From CAYFFO01 sp964342485 (GTDB lineage: Bacteria > Chloroflexota > Dehalococcoidia > Lucifugimonadales > CAJWER01): DNA of 13,472 nucleotides. Positions 8,057 through 13,472 of this stretch are shown piece by piece. How positions within the stretch are numbered: the stretch's first letter is position 1; every line of letters begins with the position of its first letter. Position numbers and translations under genes: made by a program. The notes beneath the pieces were generated by a model. That model did no database searches, was not told the DNA's origin, and saw nothing but the letters and a program-made list of their open reading frames with translations. The stretch lies in assembly GCA_964342485.1 (NCBI GenBank), contig CAYFFO010000042.1, positions 1 through 13,472 on the forward strand. The letters run 5' to 3'.

Positions 8057-8662
8057 TCAGTTTTTCTTAGGGATTGGTGTAGGGCTTGGCATTCTATTCC
8101 AAGTTTCTCGCTTATCAGTCCTGGGGAATATTTTTATGAGACCCTTCATGCCATCTTCATAATCTTTACCACCATTTTCAAATGACCCTAATTCATATTC
8201 ACCAAGTTTTTCCGGGACTATAAATTCAATTTCTGTAGGCTGAGTTCCGGGAGATTTAACAATCATAAAACTACCTGAAGTACCATCAAGATCACCTTCA
8301 GCATCACGGATAATTAATGCATTACCGGGTCTAATCAATTTGGCAGGACCAGTAACAATTACCTCAACATTATCAAATAGATCATTTTTAAATCCGGTCG
8401 ATGCACCACCTTGTTTTATCAGGCCATAACCGATCGAAAGACTGTGATTATTGGTAGTCGAATTATTCGATAAAACTATGCGAACCTTCATCCCGGACTC
8501 CAAATCAATGCGGTCGGGATTAAATTTAAAATCACTCATATCAATTTTAAGAATCCCCATACGTGATTTTGGATCAATCTCTGGTTTAATTGGATCACTA
8601 CCGCAACCCAAAGAAAATATTATTAGCACTATAAAGACTATTGAAATATGGATATTATTCAT
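8057..8662 (-). CDS. Cupredoxin-fold-like lipoprotein lacking most copper ligands
   Basis: A 201-residue exported protein with a hydrophobic signal ending in F16-S-L-G-C20, a plausible lipobox. The body resembles a plastocyanin/azurin-like cupredoxin. The strand D44-F-K-F-N-P-D-R-I-D-L is like the usual F-x-P-x-x-I-x-V start. N72-H73-S-L-S-I resembles the first copper-His strand, and L153-G-E-Y-E with G171-M-K-G174 resembles the second half of the site. In that second half S160 occupies the usual Cys position and K166 (in N-G-G-K) the usual His position; only H73 and M172 remain. It therefore probably does not form a type 1 copper site and may bind something else or be structural. The tail is Pro-rich (M-P-S-P-T-P-I-P). 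GAGG lies 4 bases before the ATG. A perfect extended -10 lies about 60 bases upstream. Fold assignment is by motif only. Confidence 0.7.
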   Translation of the reverse strand: MNNIHISIVFIVLIIFSLGCGSDPIKPEIDPKSRMGILKIDMSDFKFNPDRIDLESGMKVRIVLSNNSTTNNHSLSIGYGLIKQGGASTGFKNDLFDNVEVIVTGPAKLIRPGNALIIRDAEGDLDGTSGSFMIVKSPGTQPTEIEFIVPEKLGEYELGSFENGGKDYEDGMKGLIKIFPRTDKRETWNRMPSPTPIPKKN

Positions 8663-8709
8663 AAACCCTCTACATTTTTAAAATTCCGATTATAAACACA
8701 TTTGACCCT

Positions 8710-8742
8710 GCAGATAACAATTATATCAGTTGTTAAATCTGC
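8710..8742 (-). promoter_or_regulatory. Inverted repeat surrounding an extended -10 promoter
   Basis: Arms GCAGAT-AACAA (8710-8720) and TTGTT-aa-ATCTGC (8730-8742) pair over 11 bp with a two-base bulge. On the minus strand the loop and last arm base read TGATATAAT (8728-8720), an exact extended -10 element. Transcription would start near 8713 and give a leader of about 50 bases to the cupredoxin-like gene. Symmetry centred on a promoter element suggests a repressor site; an RNA hairpin ending the upstream TPR transcript is the alternative. Confidence 0.4.
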
Positions 8743-8743
8743 C

Positions 8744-8760
8744 CAAAGCATATAGCTTTG
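8744..8760 (-). terminator. Hairpin directly after the TPR gene
   Basis: CAAAGC and GCTTTG form a 6-bp stem around the five-base loop ATATA, directly abutting the TAA stop codon (8763-8761) of the TPR gene. No T-run follows on the minus strand, so this is a weak or non-classical terminator or a 3'-end stabiliser. Confidence 0.3.
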
Positions 8761-9174
8761 TTAGGGTCTATATCCCAATTCTATCGATTTTTTGAAATCC
8801 CGCTCAGCTTCAATATCATTTCCTAGTCCTTTGTACGCAACACCTCTATTCCAGTAAGCTCCTGCATCTTCAGGAACCAATTTTATAAATTCATCATAGT
8901 CCTTTATAGCAAGCTCAAATTGGCCAAGGTTTAAATAGACTACCCCCCTGTTCTTATAGGCTTGAAAAAAGTCTGGATCAATCTTTATCGCTTTTGTATA
9001 TTGTTCACTTGCCTTCTTATACTCCCCGATATTCTCATACTCTACGCCCATATTGTAAGATTCCAATGCACTTTCACATGCAATAAATAGAATTGCAACA
9101 ATATTCACCAGGAGGAGTAAACTTCTAGGGCTAAAATACTTGTCTTTAATATTTCTATCTAGAAAAACTGCCAT
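8761..9174 (-). CDS. Small TPR lipoprotein
   Basis: A 137-residue protein. Residues 1-18 are polar and charged, 19-32 are hydrophobic, and C33 follows L-F-I-A, which fits a lipobox or a membrane anchor. Three tetratricopeptide repeats fill the rest (about 38-71, 72-105 and 106-137). They show the repeat pattern N-x-G-x-x-Y-x-x-x-G-x-x-x-x-A-x-x-x-Y/F, with A/Y-x-N-R-G at the helix starts and P at the turns (P67, P101). TPRs bind other proteins, so this is probably an envelope scaffold or assembly factor. The ATG lies 34 bases after the stop of the ABC permease gene on the same strand, so the two are probably co-transcribed. No strong ribosome site is visible. Its partner is unknown; the permease is only a positional candidate. 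Confidence 0.88.
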   Translation of the reverse strand: MAVFLDRNIKDKYFSPRSLLLLVNIVAILFIACESALESYNMGVEYENIGEYKKASEQYTKAIKIDPDFFQAYKNRGVVYLNLGQFELAIKDYDEFIKLVPEDAGAYWNRGVAYKGLGNDIEAERDFKKSIELGYRP

Positions 9175-9208
9175 CTTTACATTTTACTACTCAGACGTGT
9201 TGTGGAGT

Positions 9209-10246
9209 CTACTCTGATCTTGAAACCAGTTTGATTCTGGGGTCGATAATTCCAAGAAGAATATCTGACAGAAGGGTACCTACCACGGTAAGAACTCCCA
9301 TCATGAGAATTATGAATGCAGCCAGGTGCATATCAGTTCGTAAAATTGCCTTTAGCAGCGTTGGACCAAGAGTTGGCAAACTGAGAACCTCAGATACAAT
9401 AATGCTCCCACTTATAAGGGCAGGCAGCAGGTATCCGACGGTACTTACTAGAGGATTGATGGCAACCCTTACCGGATATTTAAGTATTACACGCCAGGGC
9501 GAAAGACCCTTGGCTACAGCGGTAATCACGTACGGTTTGTTTAATTCATCAAGCAGGTTGTTACGCATCACACGTATCAAGCTAGCTGTTCCGGAAGTAC
9601 CAAGTACGATTGCAGGAATCCAGAGATGATCTATTAAATCCTTAACCTTTGCCCAGTTTGGACTTCCGTCGGAAAACCATGCTACTTCAAGAAAATCAGC
9701 TGAAAGTAGACCACCTACGCTTTGTTCAAAATACGCGTAGGCAAAATACATCAGCAGTAATCCCAAAAGAAAATCTGGTACCGCAAGGCCAGTAAATCCA
9801 ATAAAGGTAAATACGTAGTCACCTATAGAATGCTGACGAACTGCAGAGTAGATTCCAATTGGAATGGATAAAGTCCAGGTGATTAAAGCAGTGAACAGGG
9901 TTAAAGCTATCGTAGTAAAAATACGATCTCCAATCATTTCCTTAACGGTTCTTTCATGGAAAAAATTAAATATCTCAAATGACAGACCAAGTTCACCGTG
10001 TCTAATCATAGGCCAGACCCAATCAATATAGCGAATGTGTATAGGTTTATCGATACCCATATATTCTTTGAGACGCTTTTCCTGTTCCTCTGAATCACCA
10101 CCACCAAGCTCACCCTGTTTCGCCAGTTCTATGAACTGCTCTAAAACGGTATTCTCGGGCAATTGTATTATAAAAAATGACAGTAGAGAGATTGCCCATA
10201 TGGTGAAAAAAGCAAGAACAAAACGGCGAACGAGATAGTTTGTCAT
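9209..10246 (-). CDS. ABC transporter permease, DppB/OppB type
   Basis: A 345-residue inner-membrane permease of the dipeptide/oligopeptide/nickel importer class. It starts with the typical Y-L-V-R-R and a first hydrophobic helix (about 8-28). G86-L-G-L-S-F is followed by the membrane domain with T114-W-T, then P122-I-G-I-Y-S-A-V-R. The ATPase-docking EAA-like loop contains A-x-A-K-G-L-S-P-W-R-V-I, and the C-terminus is the usual D-P-R-I-K. Full length for the family. It would carry peptides, opines or similar solutes together with a DppC-type permease, two ATPases and a binding protein, none of which is present here. The next gene downstream is a TPR lipoprotein. No Shine-Dalgarno sequence is seen, but the start aligns with that of the paralogue at 13040. 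Promoter-like boxes lie just upstream. Confidence 0.93.
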   Translation of the reverse strand: MTNYLVRRFVLAFFTIWAISLLSFFIIQLPENTVLEQFIELAKQGELGGGDSEEQEKRLKEYMGIDKPIHIRYIDWVWPMIRHGELGLSFEIFNFFHERTVKEMIGDRIFTTIALTLFTALITWTLSIPIGIYSAVRQHSIGDYVFTFIGFTGLAVPDFLLGLLLMYFAYAYFEQSVGGLLSADFLEVAWFSDGSPNWAKVKDLIDHLWIPAIVLGTSGTASLIRVMRNNLLDELNKPYVITAVAKGLSPWRVILKYPVRVAINPLVSTVGYLLPALISGSIIVSEVLSLPTLGPTLLKAILRTDMHLAAFIILMMGVLTVVGTLLSDILLGIIDPRIKLVSRSE

Positions 10247-10257
10247 AGTTTTGAAAC

Positions 10258-10284
10258 ATTATATAAACATTGGGTATAAGTCAA
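10258..10284 (-). promoter_or_regulatory. Candidate promoter giving a nearly leaderless permease mRNA
   Basis: On the minus strand TTGACT (10284-10279) and a perfect TATAAT (10263-10258) are separated by 15 bases, two fewer than ideal. The -10 ends only 11 bases before the ATG at 10246. A usual start site would leave a leader of about five bases, in agreement with the missing ribosome binding site. Confidence 0.45.
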
Positions 10285-10309
10285 TTTAACTTCCAAATGT
10301 TTTGTTCAA

Positions 10310-10340
10310 GTAAAGCTTATTTATATTAAATAAGCTTTAC
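10310..10340 (-). terminator. Perfect 14-bp hairpin overlapping the end of the oxidase gene
   Basis: GTAAAGCTTATTTA (10310-10323) and its exact complement (10327-10340) flank the three-base loop TAT. On the minus strand the first arm encodes the last residues V-K-L-I and enters the TAA stop. The stem is AT-rich with no U-tract after it. It lies at the end of the three-gene operon, before the promoter of the permease gene, so a transcription end or mRNA 3' stabiliser is most likely. Confidence 0.55.
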
Positions 10341-11366
10341 GTAATCTCTGTTGACTTCAGCAACATCCCGGCATCCGCTAAATGCAAATATCTTGTCAAA
10401 CTCTGAGCGAAGTATCTCCAGAGCTAGTGAAACACCCGCCTCACCATCATAGGCTAGTCCCCAATGAATTGGCCGTCCAATAAACGCTGCCCGTGCTCCC
10501 ATTGCAAGAGCCTTGAAAACATCCAGGCCCGATCTGACTCCTGAATCAAAATATACCTCCAGGTAATCTCCAATAGCATTTACGACCTCAGGTAATATCT
10601 CAATAGAAGACCTCCCTCCATCAAATTGTCTTCCTCCATGGTTAGAAACTACAACTCCATCAACATCATACTCTGCACAAAGCAAAGCATCTTCCGCATT
10701 CCTAATACCTTTAATAATAAGTGGCAGGCCATCAGAAAGAGTTTTTATCCACTTGAGACGCTGCCATGTGATATTGGGAGGTTCCCATTGGACAGATCCG
10801 TTCTTATCTAGAAGTTCATCATGTCCTTCTAAACTAGCAAACATTTTACCTTCGATTGAACCATGACGGGTCGGTATAGCTTTATCTAAGTTGAAGGGGC
10901 CAATAGCATCGACTGTAAGAACTACAGCAGAATACCCTGCAGGTTTGAGTCTAGGAAGAAATTCTTCAGTAATTCCGTCACTGTAATGTATATGCTGGAA
11001 CCATATTGGACCAGTTGCTACTTCGGACACTTGCTCAATAATGTATCCAGAACCTACAGGAAGGACCATTAAGGTACCGGCACGTCCTGCAGCTCGCGCT
11101 GTCGCGAGTTCACCATCAGGGTGAGAGGCGCACTGTCCTCCAGCAGGAGCACACATTACCGGGAAACTTATTGTTTCACCTTGTACAGTTGTGGAAATAT
11201 CCCTTCCTGTAATATCTCTGAGTAGACGTGGATTTATCGATATCTCATCAAGCTTGGTACGATTACGATCACGCGTCCAGTTGTTATATGCGCCACGATT
11301 TACAAAATTAATGTGGTTTTCGGTCATCGAACTCTCAGCAATTTGTTGGAGTTCCTGTATATCCAT
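10326..11366 (-). CDS. FMN-dependent alpha-hydroxy-acid oxidase/dehydrogenase family protein
   Basis: A 346-residue TIM-barrel flavoenzyme related to glycolate oxidase, L-lactate dehydrogenase (LldD) and lactate monooxygenase, which oxidise 2-hydroxy acids to 2-oxo acids with FMN. Numbered from the ATG at 11366, the core is present: L-T-V-D153, K219 in I-I-K-G-I, S-N-H243-G-G-R246-Q-F-D, D-S-G-V-R for phosphate binding, and I-G-R-P. Against spinach glycolate oxidase, D157, K230, H254 and R257 are kept, but Tyr24 is replaced by F21 and Tyr129 by I126. Substrate preference has therefore probably shifted. GGAGGG at 11373-11378 lies 6 bases before this ATG and touches the TTG two codons upstream, so ATG is the better start. 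It follows the hydroxyacyl-CoA dehydrogenase gene after 41 bases and appears to be the last gene of the operon. Confidence 0.9.
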   Translation of the reverse strand: MDIQELQQIAESSMTENHINFVNRGAYNNWTRDRNRTKLDEISINPRLLRDITGRDISTTVQGETISFPVMCAPAGGQCASHPDGELATARAAGRAGTLMVLPVGSGYIIEQVSEVATGPIWFQHIHYSDGITEEFLPRLKPAGYSAVVLTVDAIGPFNLDKAIPTRHGSIEGKMFASLEGHDELLDKNGSVQWEPPNITWQRLKWIKTLSDGLPLIIKGIRNAEDALLCAEYDVDGVVVSNHGGRQFDGGRSSIEILPEVVNAIGDYLEVYFDSGVRSGLDVFKALAMGARAAFIGRPIHWGLAYDGEAGVSLALEILRSEFDKIFAFSGCRDVAEVNRDYVKLI

Positions 11367-11372
11367 CGGCAA

Positions 11373-11378
11373 CCCTCC
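11373..11378 (-). promoter_or_regulatory. Ribosome binding site deciding the oxidase start
   Basis: GGAGGG on the minus strand is a near-perfect Shine-Dalgarno sequence. It is 6 bases before the ATG at 11366 but has no spacer to the in-frame TTG at 11372, so the ATG is the start. Confidence 0.75.
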
Positions 11379-11407
11379 ACTTCACATAGTAAAATCAGAT
11401 TGGAAAG

Positions 11408-12355
11408 TTAATCTTGTTCCTTGATTTTTGACATAAGCTTGATAAGTGCTTCAGTCTTTTCTTCACGAACTTCTTCTGGGTCTAGTCCAGACCAGTCTAT
11501 AAATCCTTGACCTGTTTTTAGACCAAGTTTCCCTTCACTCACCATATCTTTAACAAATTGATGTGGACCCGGACTAACATCTAGAGTCGGCCAGAGTGCT
11601 GTTCCTAGTTTCACGTGTAGATCTAATCCGCCCAGGTCACGCTGTTCCAATGGTCCAGAAACGAGATACCGGAGTCCAAAACTCATCCGTACAGCTCTAT
11701 CAATATCCTCTGCTGTAGCGATACCTTTACTCAATAAACTTGTTGCCTCTCTAACAATTGCTCCCTGCAGCCGATTTGCAATATAACCAGGCACATCATA
11801 TTCAAGGCGTACCGGCTCCTTACCAAATGATTTCCAAAGTTCAATTGTAATATCCATAGTTCTGTCGCTGGTCAATGGACCTCGTGATACCTCTATTAAA
11901 GGAATAACCTGTGCTGGCAGAAAGAAATGTGAACCAACAACCCTCTCTTTATAACACACCTTTTTCGAAACATCCTCTATACGGAAACCAGATGTGTTAG
12001 TGGCAAGAATTGCATCATCAGGTGCTAATTTGTCAATAATCTCAAAAAGTTCCTGTTTGGTAGAAAGTTCTTCCGGTGCCGCCTCCACCACAAATGAGGC
12101 ATCTACAACAGCTTCTTCTAGAACAGTTGTTGGATATAACCGATCCATACAAGTTTCAACTTCGCCATCGGCAATTAAACCATGCCTTGCAAACATTTTT
12201 AAACTGGATCTAATCCGATTTAAAGCAATTTCAAGAGTTTCGTCTGAAATGTCATAAAGACGAACAACGCCCGGACGGCTGGCAAATATCTGCGCTATAC
12301 CATGACCCATAAGGCCAGCTCCGATAACTGTCTTGGAACTAAGTCGTCTATTCAT
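11408..12355 (-). CDS. 3-hydroxyacyl-CoA dehydrogenase family protein
   Basis: A 315-residue NAD-dependent dehydrogenase that should oxidise a 3-hydroxyacyl-CoA or similar beta-hydroxy acid to the 3-oxo form. The Rossmann motif is G12-A-G-L-M-G17, with D35 ending strand 2. S122 (N-T-S) and catalytic H143 in S-H-F-F-L-P, E155 in L-I-E-V and N194 in G-Y-I-A-N-R match the family active site. The usual H-F-F-N-P motif has L146 in place of Asn (Asn161 of the human enzyme). The C-terminal helical domain ends with the dehydrogenase signature G-x-K-x-G-x-G-F. I start at the ATG at 12355, which gives the usual short N-terminus before the Rossmann strand; a TTG at 12379 would overlap the upstream gene and has no ribosome site. 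It begins 8 bases after the lipocalin-like gene, suggesting translational coupling. Activity on a free hydroxy acid, as in CRYL1-like relatives, is possible. Confidence 0.92.
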   Translation of the reverse strand: MNRRLSSKTVIGAGLMGHGIAQIFASRPGVVRLYDISDETLEIALNRIRSSLKMFARHGLIADGEVETCMDRLYPTTVLEEAVVDASFVVEAAPEELSTKQELFEIIDKLAPDDAILATNTSGFRIEDVSKKVCYKERVVGSHFFLPAQVIPLIEVSRGPLTSDRTMDITIELWKSFGKEPVRLEYDVPGYIANRLQGAIVREATSLLSKGIATAEDIDRAVRMSFGLRYLVSGPLEQRDLGGLDLHVKLGTALWPTLDVSPGPHQFVKDMVSEGKLGLKTGQGFIDWSGLDPEEVREEKTEALIKLMSKIKEQD

Positions 12356-12363
12356 CTCTAATT

Positions 12364-12789
12364 CTATGCTCGTTCCCAAACTATCGTGCAGACCTGTGGC
12401 ATGTTGTGAATAGATATAGGGGGAGTTGTTAAAATCACTTTGTCATCCTCAAACTTATAGTAGCGTGTTTGAGAAGTACCCACCCTGTTTGGAAACAGGG
12501 CAACCTCTATCTTATGAACTACTCTATCGTCATAGAGGTCATATTTCCCGCAGTAACTGATATAGGTCGCTGCTTCTGCTATTTTTTCCTCATCTGTACC
12601 ATCAAGTAAATCATCGGTGGATCGATTTGGACGATCACTGGCAGACATTGATACTGACATATATCCATCTTCGGTGTAAGTTATATAGCCTTTAGGATTG
12701 GGGCCCAAAGGGTATCCCGTTTCACCGTTTTTATCTATATAGAAATATGAAACTAATCTCCATGTACCGATAATATTATTGTTTGCCAT
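12364..12789 (-). CDS. Lipocalin-like domain protein
   Basis: A 141-residue single-domain protein matching the lipocalin-like family (Lipocalin_5 type) by several features. These are the opening I-x-G-T-W-R-L-V-S-Y, the following Y26-P-L-G-P-N-P-K-G-Y with T-Y-T-x-D-G-Y-M-S, a central Y-C-G-K-Y-D and V-V-H-K-I-E-V-x-L-F-P-N-x-V-G-T. These predict a small beta-barrel that could bind a hydrophobic or acidic ligand. There is no signal peptide, so it is cytoplasmic. Homologues are often found near enzymes of hydroxy-acid or aromatic metabolism, but their biochemical role is mostly unknown. GAGGA at 12796-12800, six bases before the ATG, fixes the start. It is first in the apparent operon with the dehydrogenase and the flavin oxidase. 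Confidence 0.88.
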   Translation of the reverse strand: MANNNIIGTWRLVSYFYIDKNGETGYPLGPNPKGYITYTEDGYMSVSMSASDRPNRSTDDLLDGTDEEKIAEAATYISYCGKYDLYDDRVVHKIEVALFPNRVGTSQTRYYKFEDDKVILTTPPISIHNMPQVCTIVWERA

Positions 12790-12861
12790 GATTTATCCTC
12801 GAGGAATGAATAACATGCTTTCTGAAACCTTCTGTATATAGCTATTATTTAAGGTAGGCAT

Positions 12862-12870
12862 ATTATCACA
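12862..12870 (-). promoter_or_regulatory. Candidate extended -10 promoter of the three-gene operon
   Basis: The minus strand reads TGTGATAAT (12870-12862): a TG one base before GATAAT, which matches the -10 at 5 of 6 positions. I see no good -35 at normal spacing. The leader to the ATG at 12789 would be about 65 bases. Confidence 0.35.
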
Positions 12871-12944
12871 CTCACTTGCAGGATACAGATACCAACAATT
12901 ACATCTATAACCCATCTTAAAATACCATTTAAGAGCAACTGGGC

Positions 12945-12950
12945 TATAAT
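12945..12950 (+). promoter_or_regulatory. Possible -10 box for the right-hand permease gene
   Basis: A perfect TATAAT lies 89 bases before the ATG at 13040, but no -35 or TG extension accompanies it. Weak evidence in AT-rich sequence. Confidence 0.2.
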
Positions 12951-13039
12951 GACCAACAAAACCTGCTACATCGCCAAAAATGTAATATGTAATATAAGGG
13001 ACATAGATTTATTTAGATGCCGTGCGATGGTGAACTAAA

Positions 13040-13472
13040 ATGCTTGGATATATAGTAAGACGACTACTTCTATCATTATTTACGGTCTGGGCAATTTCTG
13101 TACTATCTTTTGGCATCATAGAATTACCCGAAGGTGACTTGGCTTCCAAACGCTATGCAAGGTCTGCTGGGGTACTAGAAGCTCACGCTATGGAACTACT
13201 GGACACCTACAGGAAATACTTAAATTTAGATAAACCAATTTGGCAGAGGTATGGCAACTGGATGTGGAGAATGTTCAGGCATGGAGACCTTGGACTATCC
13301 TTTTGTGGTCTTAGTTCCGGACTAAGCTGCCAGCAACCTGTAAAAGATATCGTTGGCCCAAGGATATGGACAACAATATCGCTAACCGGATTCACAATAA
13401 TTGTTACGTGGACATTAGCAATTCCGGTAGGAATATACTCTGCTGTTAGACAACATTCTGTAGGGGACTATG
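13040..13472 (+). CDS. ABC transporter permease, DppB/OppB type (3' end outside window)
   Basis: An open frame from ATG 13040 runs to the window end without a stop, giving the first 144 residues of a DppB-class permease. It starts M-L-G-Y-I-V-R-R and continues with a hydrophobic helix and L-D-K-P-I-W-Q-R-Y. Then come G-D-L-G-L-S-F and R-I-W-T-T-I leading into the membrane domain, and it is cut after S-V-G-D-Y. It is a clear paralogue of the minus-strand permease at 9209-10246: the last 37 visible residues match it at 28 positions. GGTGA at 13029-13033, six bases before the ATG, supports the start. The remainder of an importer (second permease, ATPases, binding protein) may follow outside the window. 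Two extra Cys (in S-F-C-G-L and L-S-C-Q-Q) distinguish its periplasmic-side loop from that of the paralogue. Confidence 0.93.
   Translation, partial: MLGYIVRRLLLSLFTVWAISVLSFGIIELPEGDLASKRYARSAGVLEAHAMELLDTYRKYLNLDKPIWQRYGNWMWRMFRHGDLGLSFCGLSSGLSCQQPVKDIVGPRIWTTISLTGFTIIVTWTLAIPVGIYSAVRQHSVGDY

Noticed and set aside
9231..9629. Plus-strand open frame of 132 codons
   Set aside because: Antisense to the conserved ATPase-docking and C-terminal region of the permease; composition is that of a shadow frame.
11367..11372. TTG start two codons upstream for the flavin oxidase
   Set aside because: The Shine-Dalgarno sequence GGAGGG touches this TTG, leaving no spacer, while the ATG at 11366 has the ideal 6-base spacing.
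12356..12379. TTG start eight codons upstream for the hydroxyacyl-CoA dehydrogenase
   Set aside because: It overlaps the end of the lipocalin-like gene, has no ribosome site, and adds residues before the Rossmann strand that the family does not have.
12981..12996. Tandem TGTAATA repeat upstream of the right-hand permease
   Set aside because: Only two 7-base copies in AT-rich sequence; not distinguishable from chance.
13207..13395. Minus-strand open frame of 62 codons
   Set aside because: It lies fully inside the right-hand permease gene, whose protein is clearly homologous to the other permease.

Overview
This is about 13.5 kb of low-GC (roughly 40% by eye) bacterial chromosome carrying 12 complete protein genes and one gene cut by the right edge. 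I see no rRNA, tRNA, insertion sequence, integrase or CRISPR array. The gene mix resembles free-living marine Chloroflexota of the SAR202/Dehalococcoidia type: a Gfo/Idh/MocA oxidoreductase, a PhyH dioxygenase, a flavin alpha-hydroxy-acid oxidase, a 3-hydroxyacyl-CoA dehydrogenase, dipeptide-type ABC permeases and several small lipoproteins. Poribacteria or another sponge/marine lineage would also fit. The assignment is inference from gene content, not a search.

Left part (1-5700): a Gfo/Idh/MocA oxidoreductase (+) converges on a five-bladed-propeller glycosidase-like protein (-). A 480-base gene-free region with an operator-like 24-bp dyad follows. Then comes a Ste24-like membrane metalloprotease (+), converging on a GHL10-type TIM-barrel hydrolase-like protein (-). 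The three non-protease enzymes suggest processing of sugars or sugar-like organic matter, but no substrate can be read from the sequence.

Middle part (5700-9200): a lipoprotein built from two copies of an unrecognised ~140-residue domain (-) is divergent from a PhyH-family Fe(II)/2-oxoglutarate dioxygenase (+). The dioxygenase converges on a cupredoxin-like lipoprotein (-) that lacks most copper ligands. A small TPR lipoprotein (-) follows.

Right part (9200-13472): an apparent three-gene minus-strand operon encodes a lipocalin-like protein, a 3-hydroxyacyl-CoA dehydrogenase and an FMN alpha-hydroxy-acid oxidase. It reads leftward and ends in a perfect 14-bp hairpin that overlaps the last stop codon. 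Beyond the hairpin an ABC permease (-) with its own promoter precedes the TPR gene. To the right of the operon a paralogous permease (+) diverges and runs off the window. The hydroxy-acid/hydroxyacyl oxidation genes therefore sit between two outward-facing DppB-type permease paralogues. This is compatible with an uptake-and-oxidation module for small organic acids or peptide-like compounds.

The most unusual items are the duplicated-domain lipoprotein, catalytic-residue substitutions in the flavin oxidase and the dehydrogenase, the ligand-poor cupredoxin, the dyad symmetries, and the orphan permease with a nearly leaderless promoter. I did not find a recognisable new defence or mobile system.
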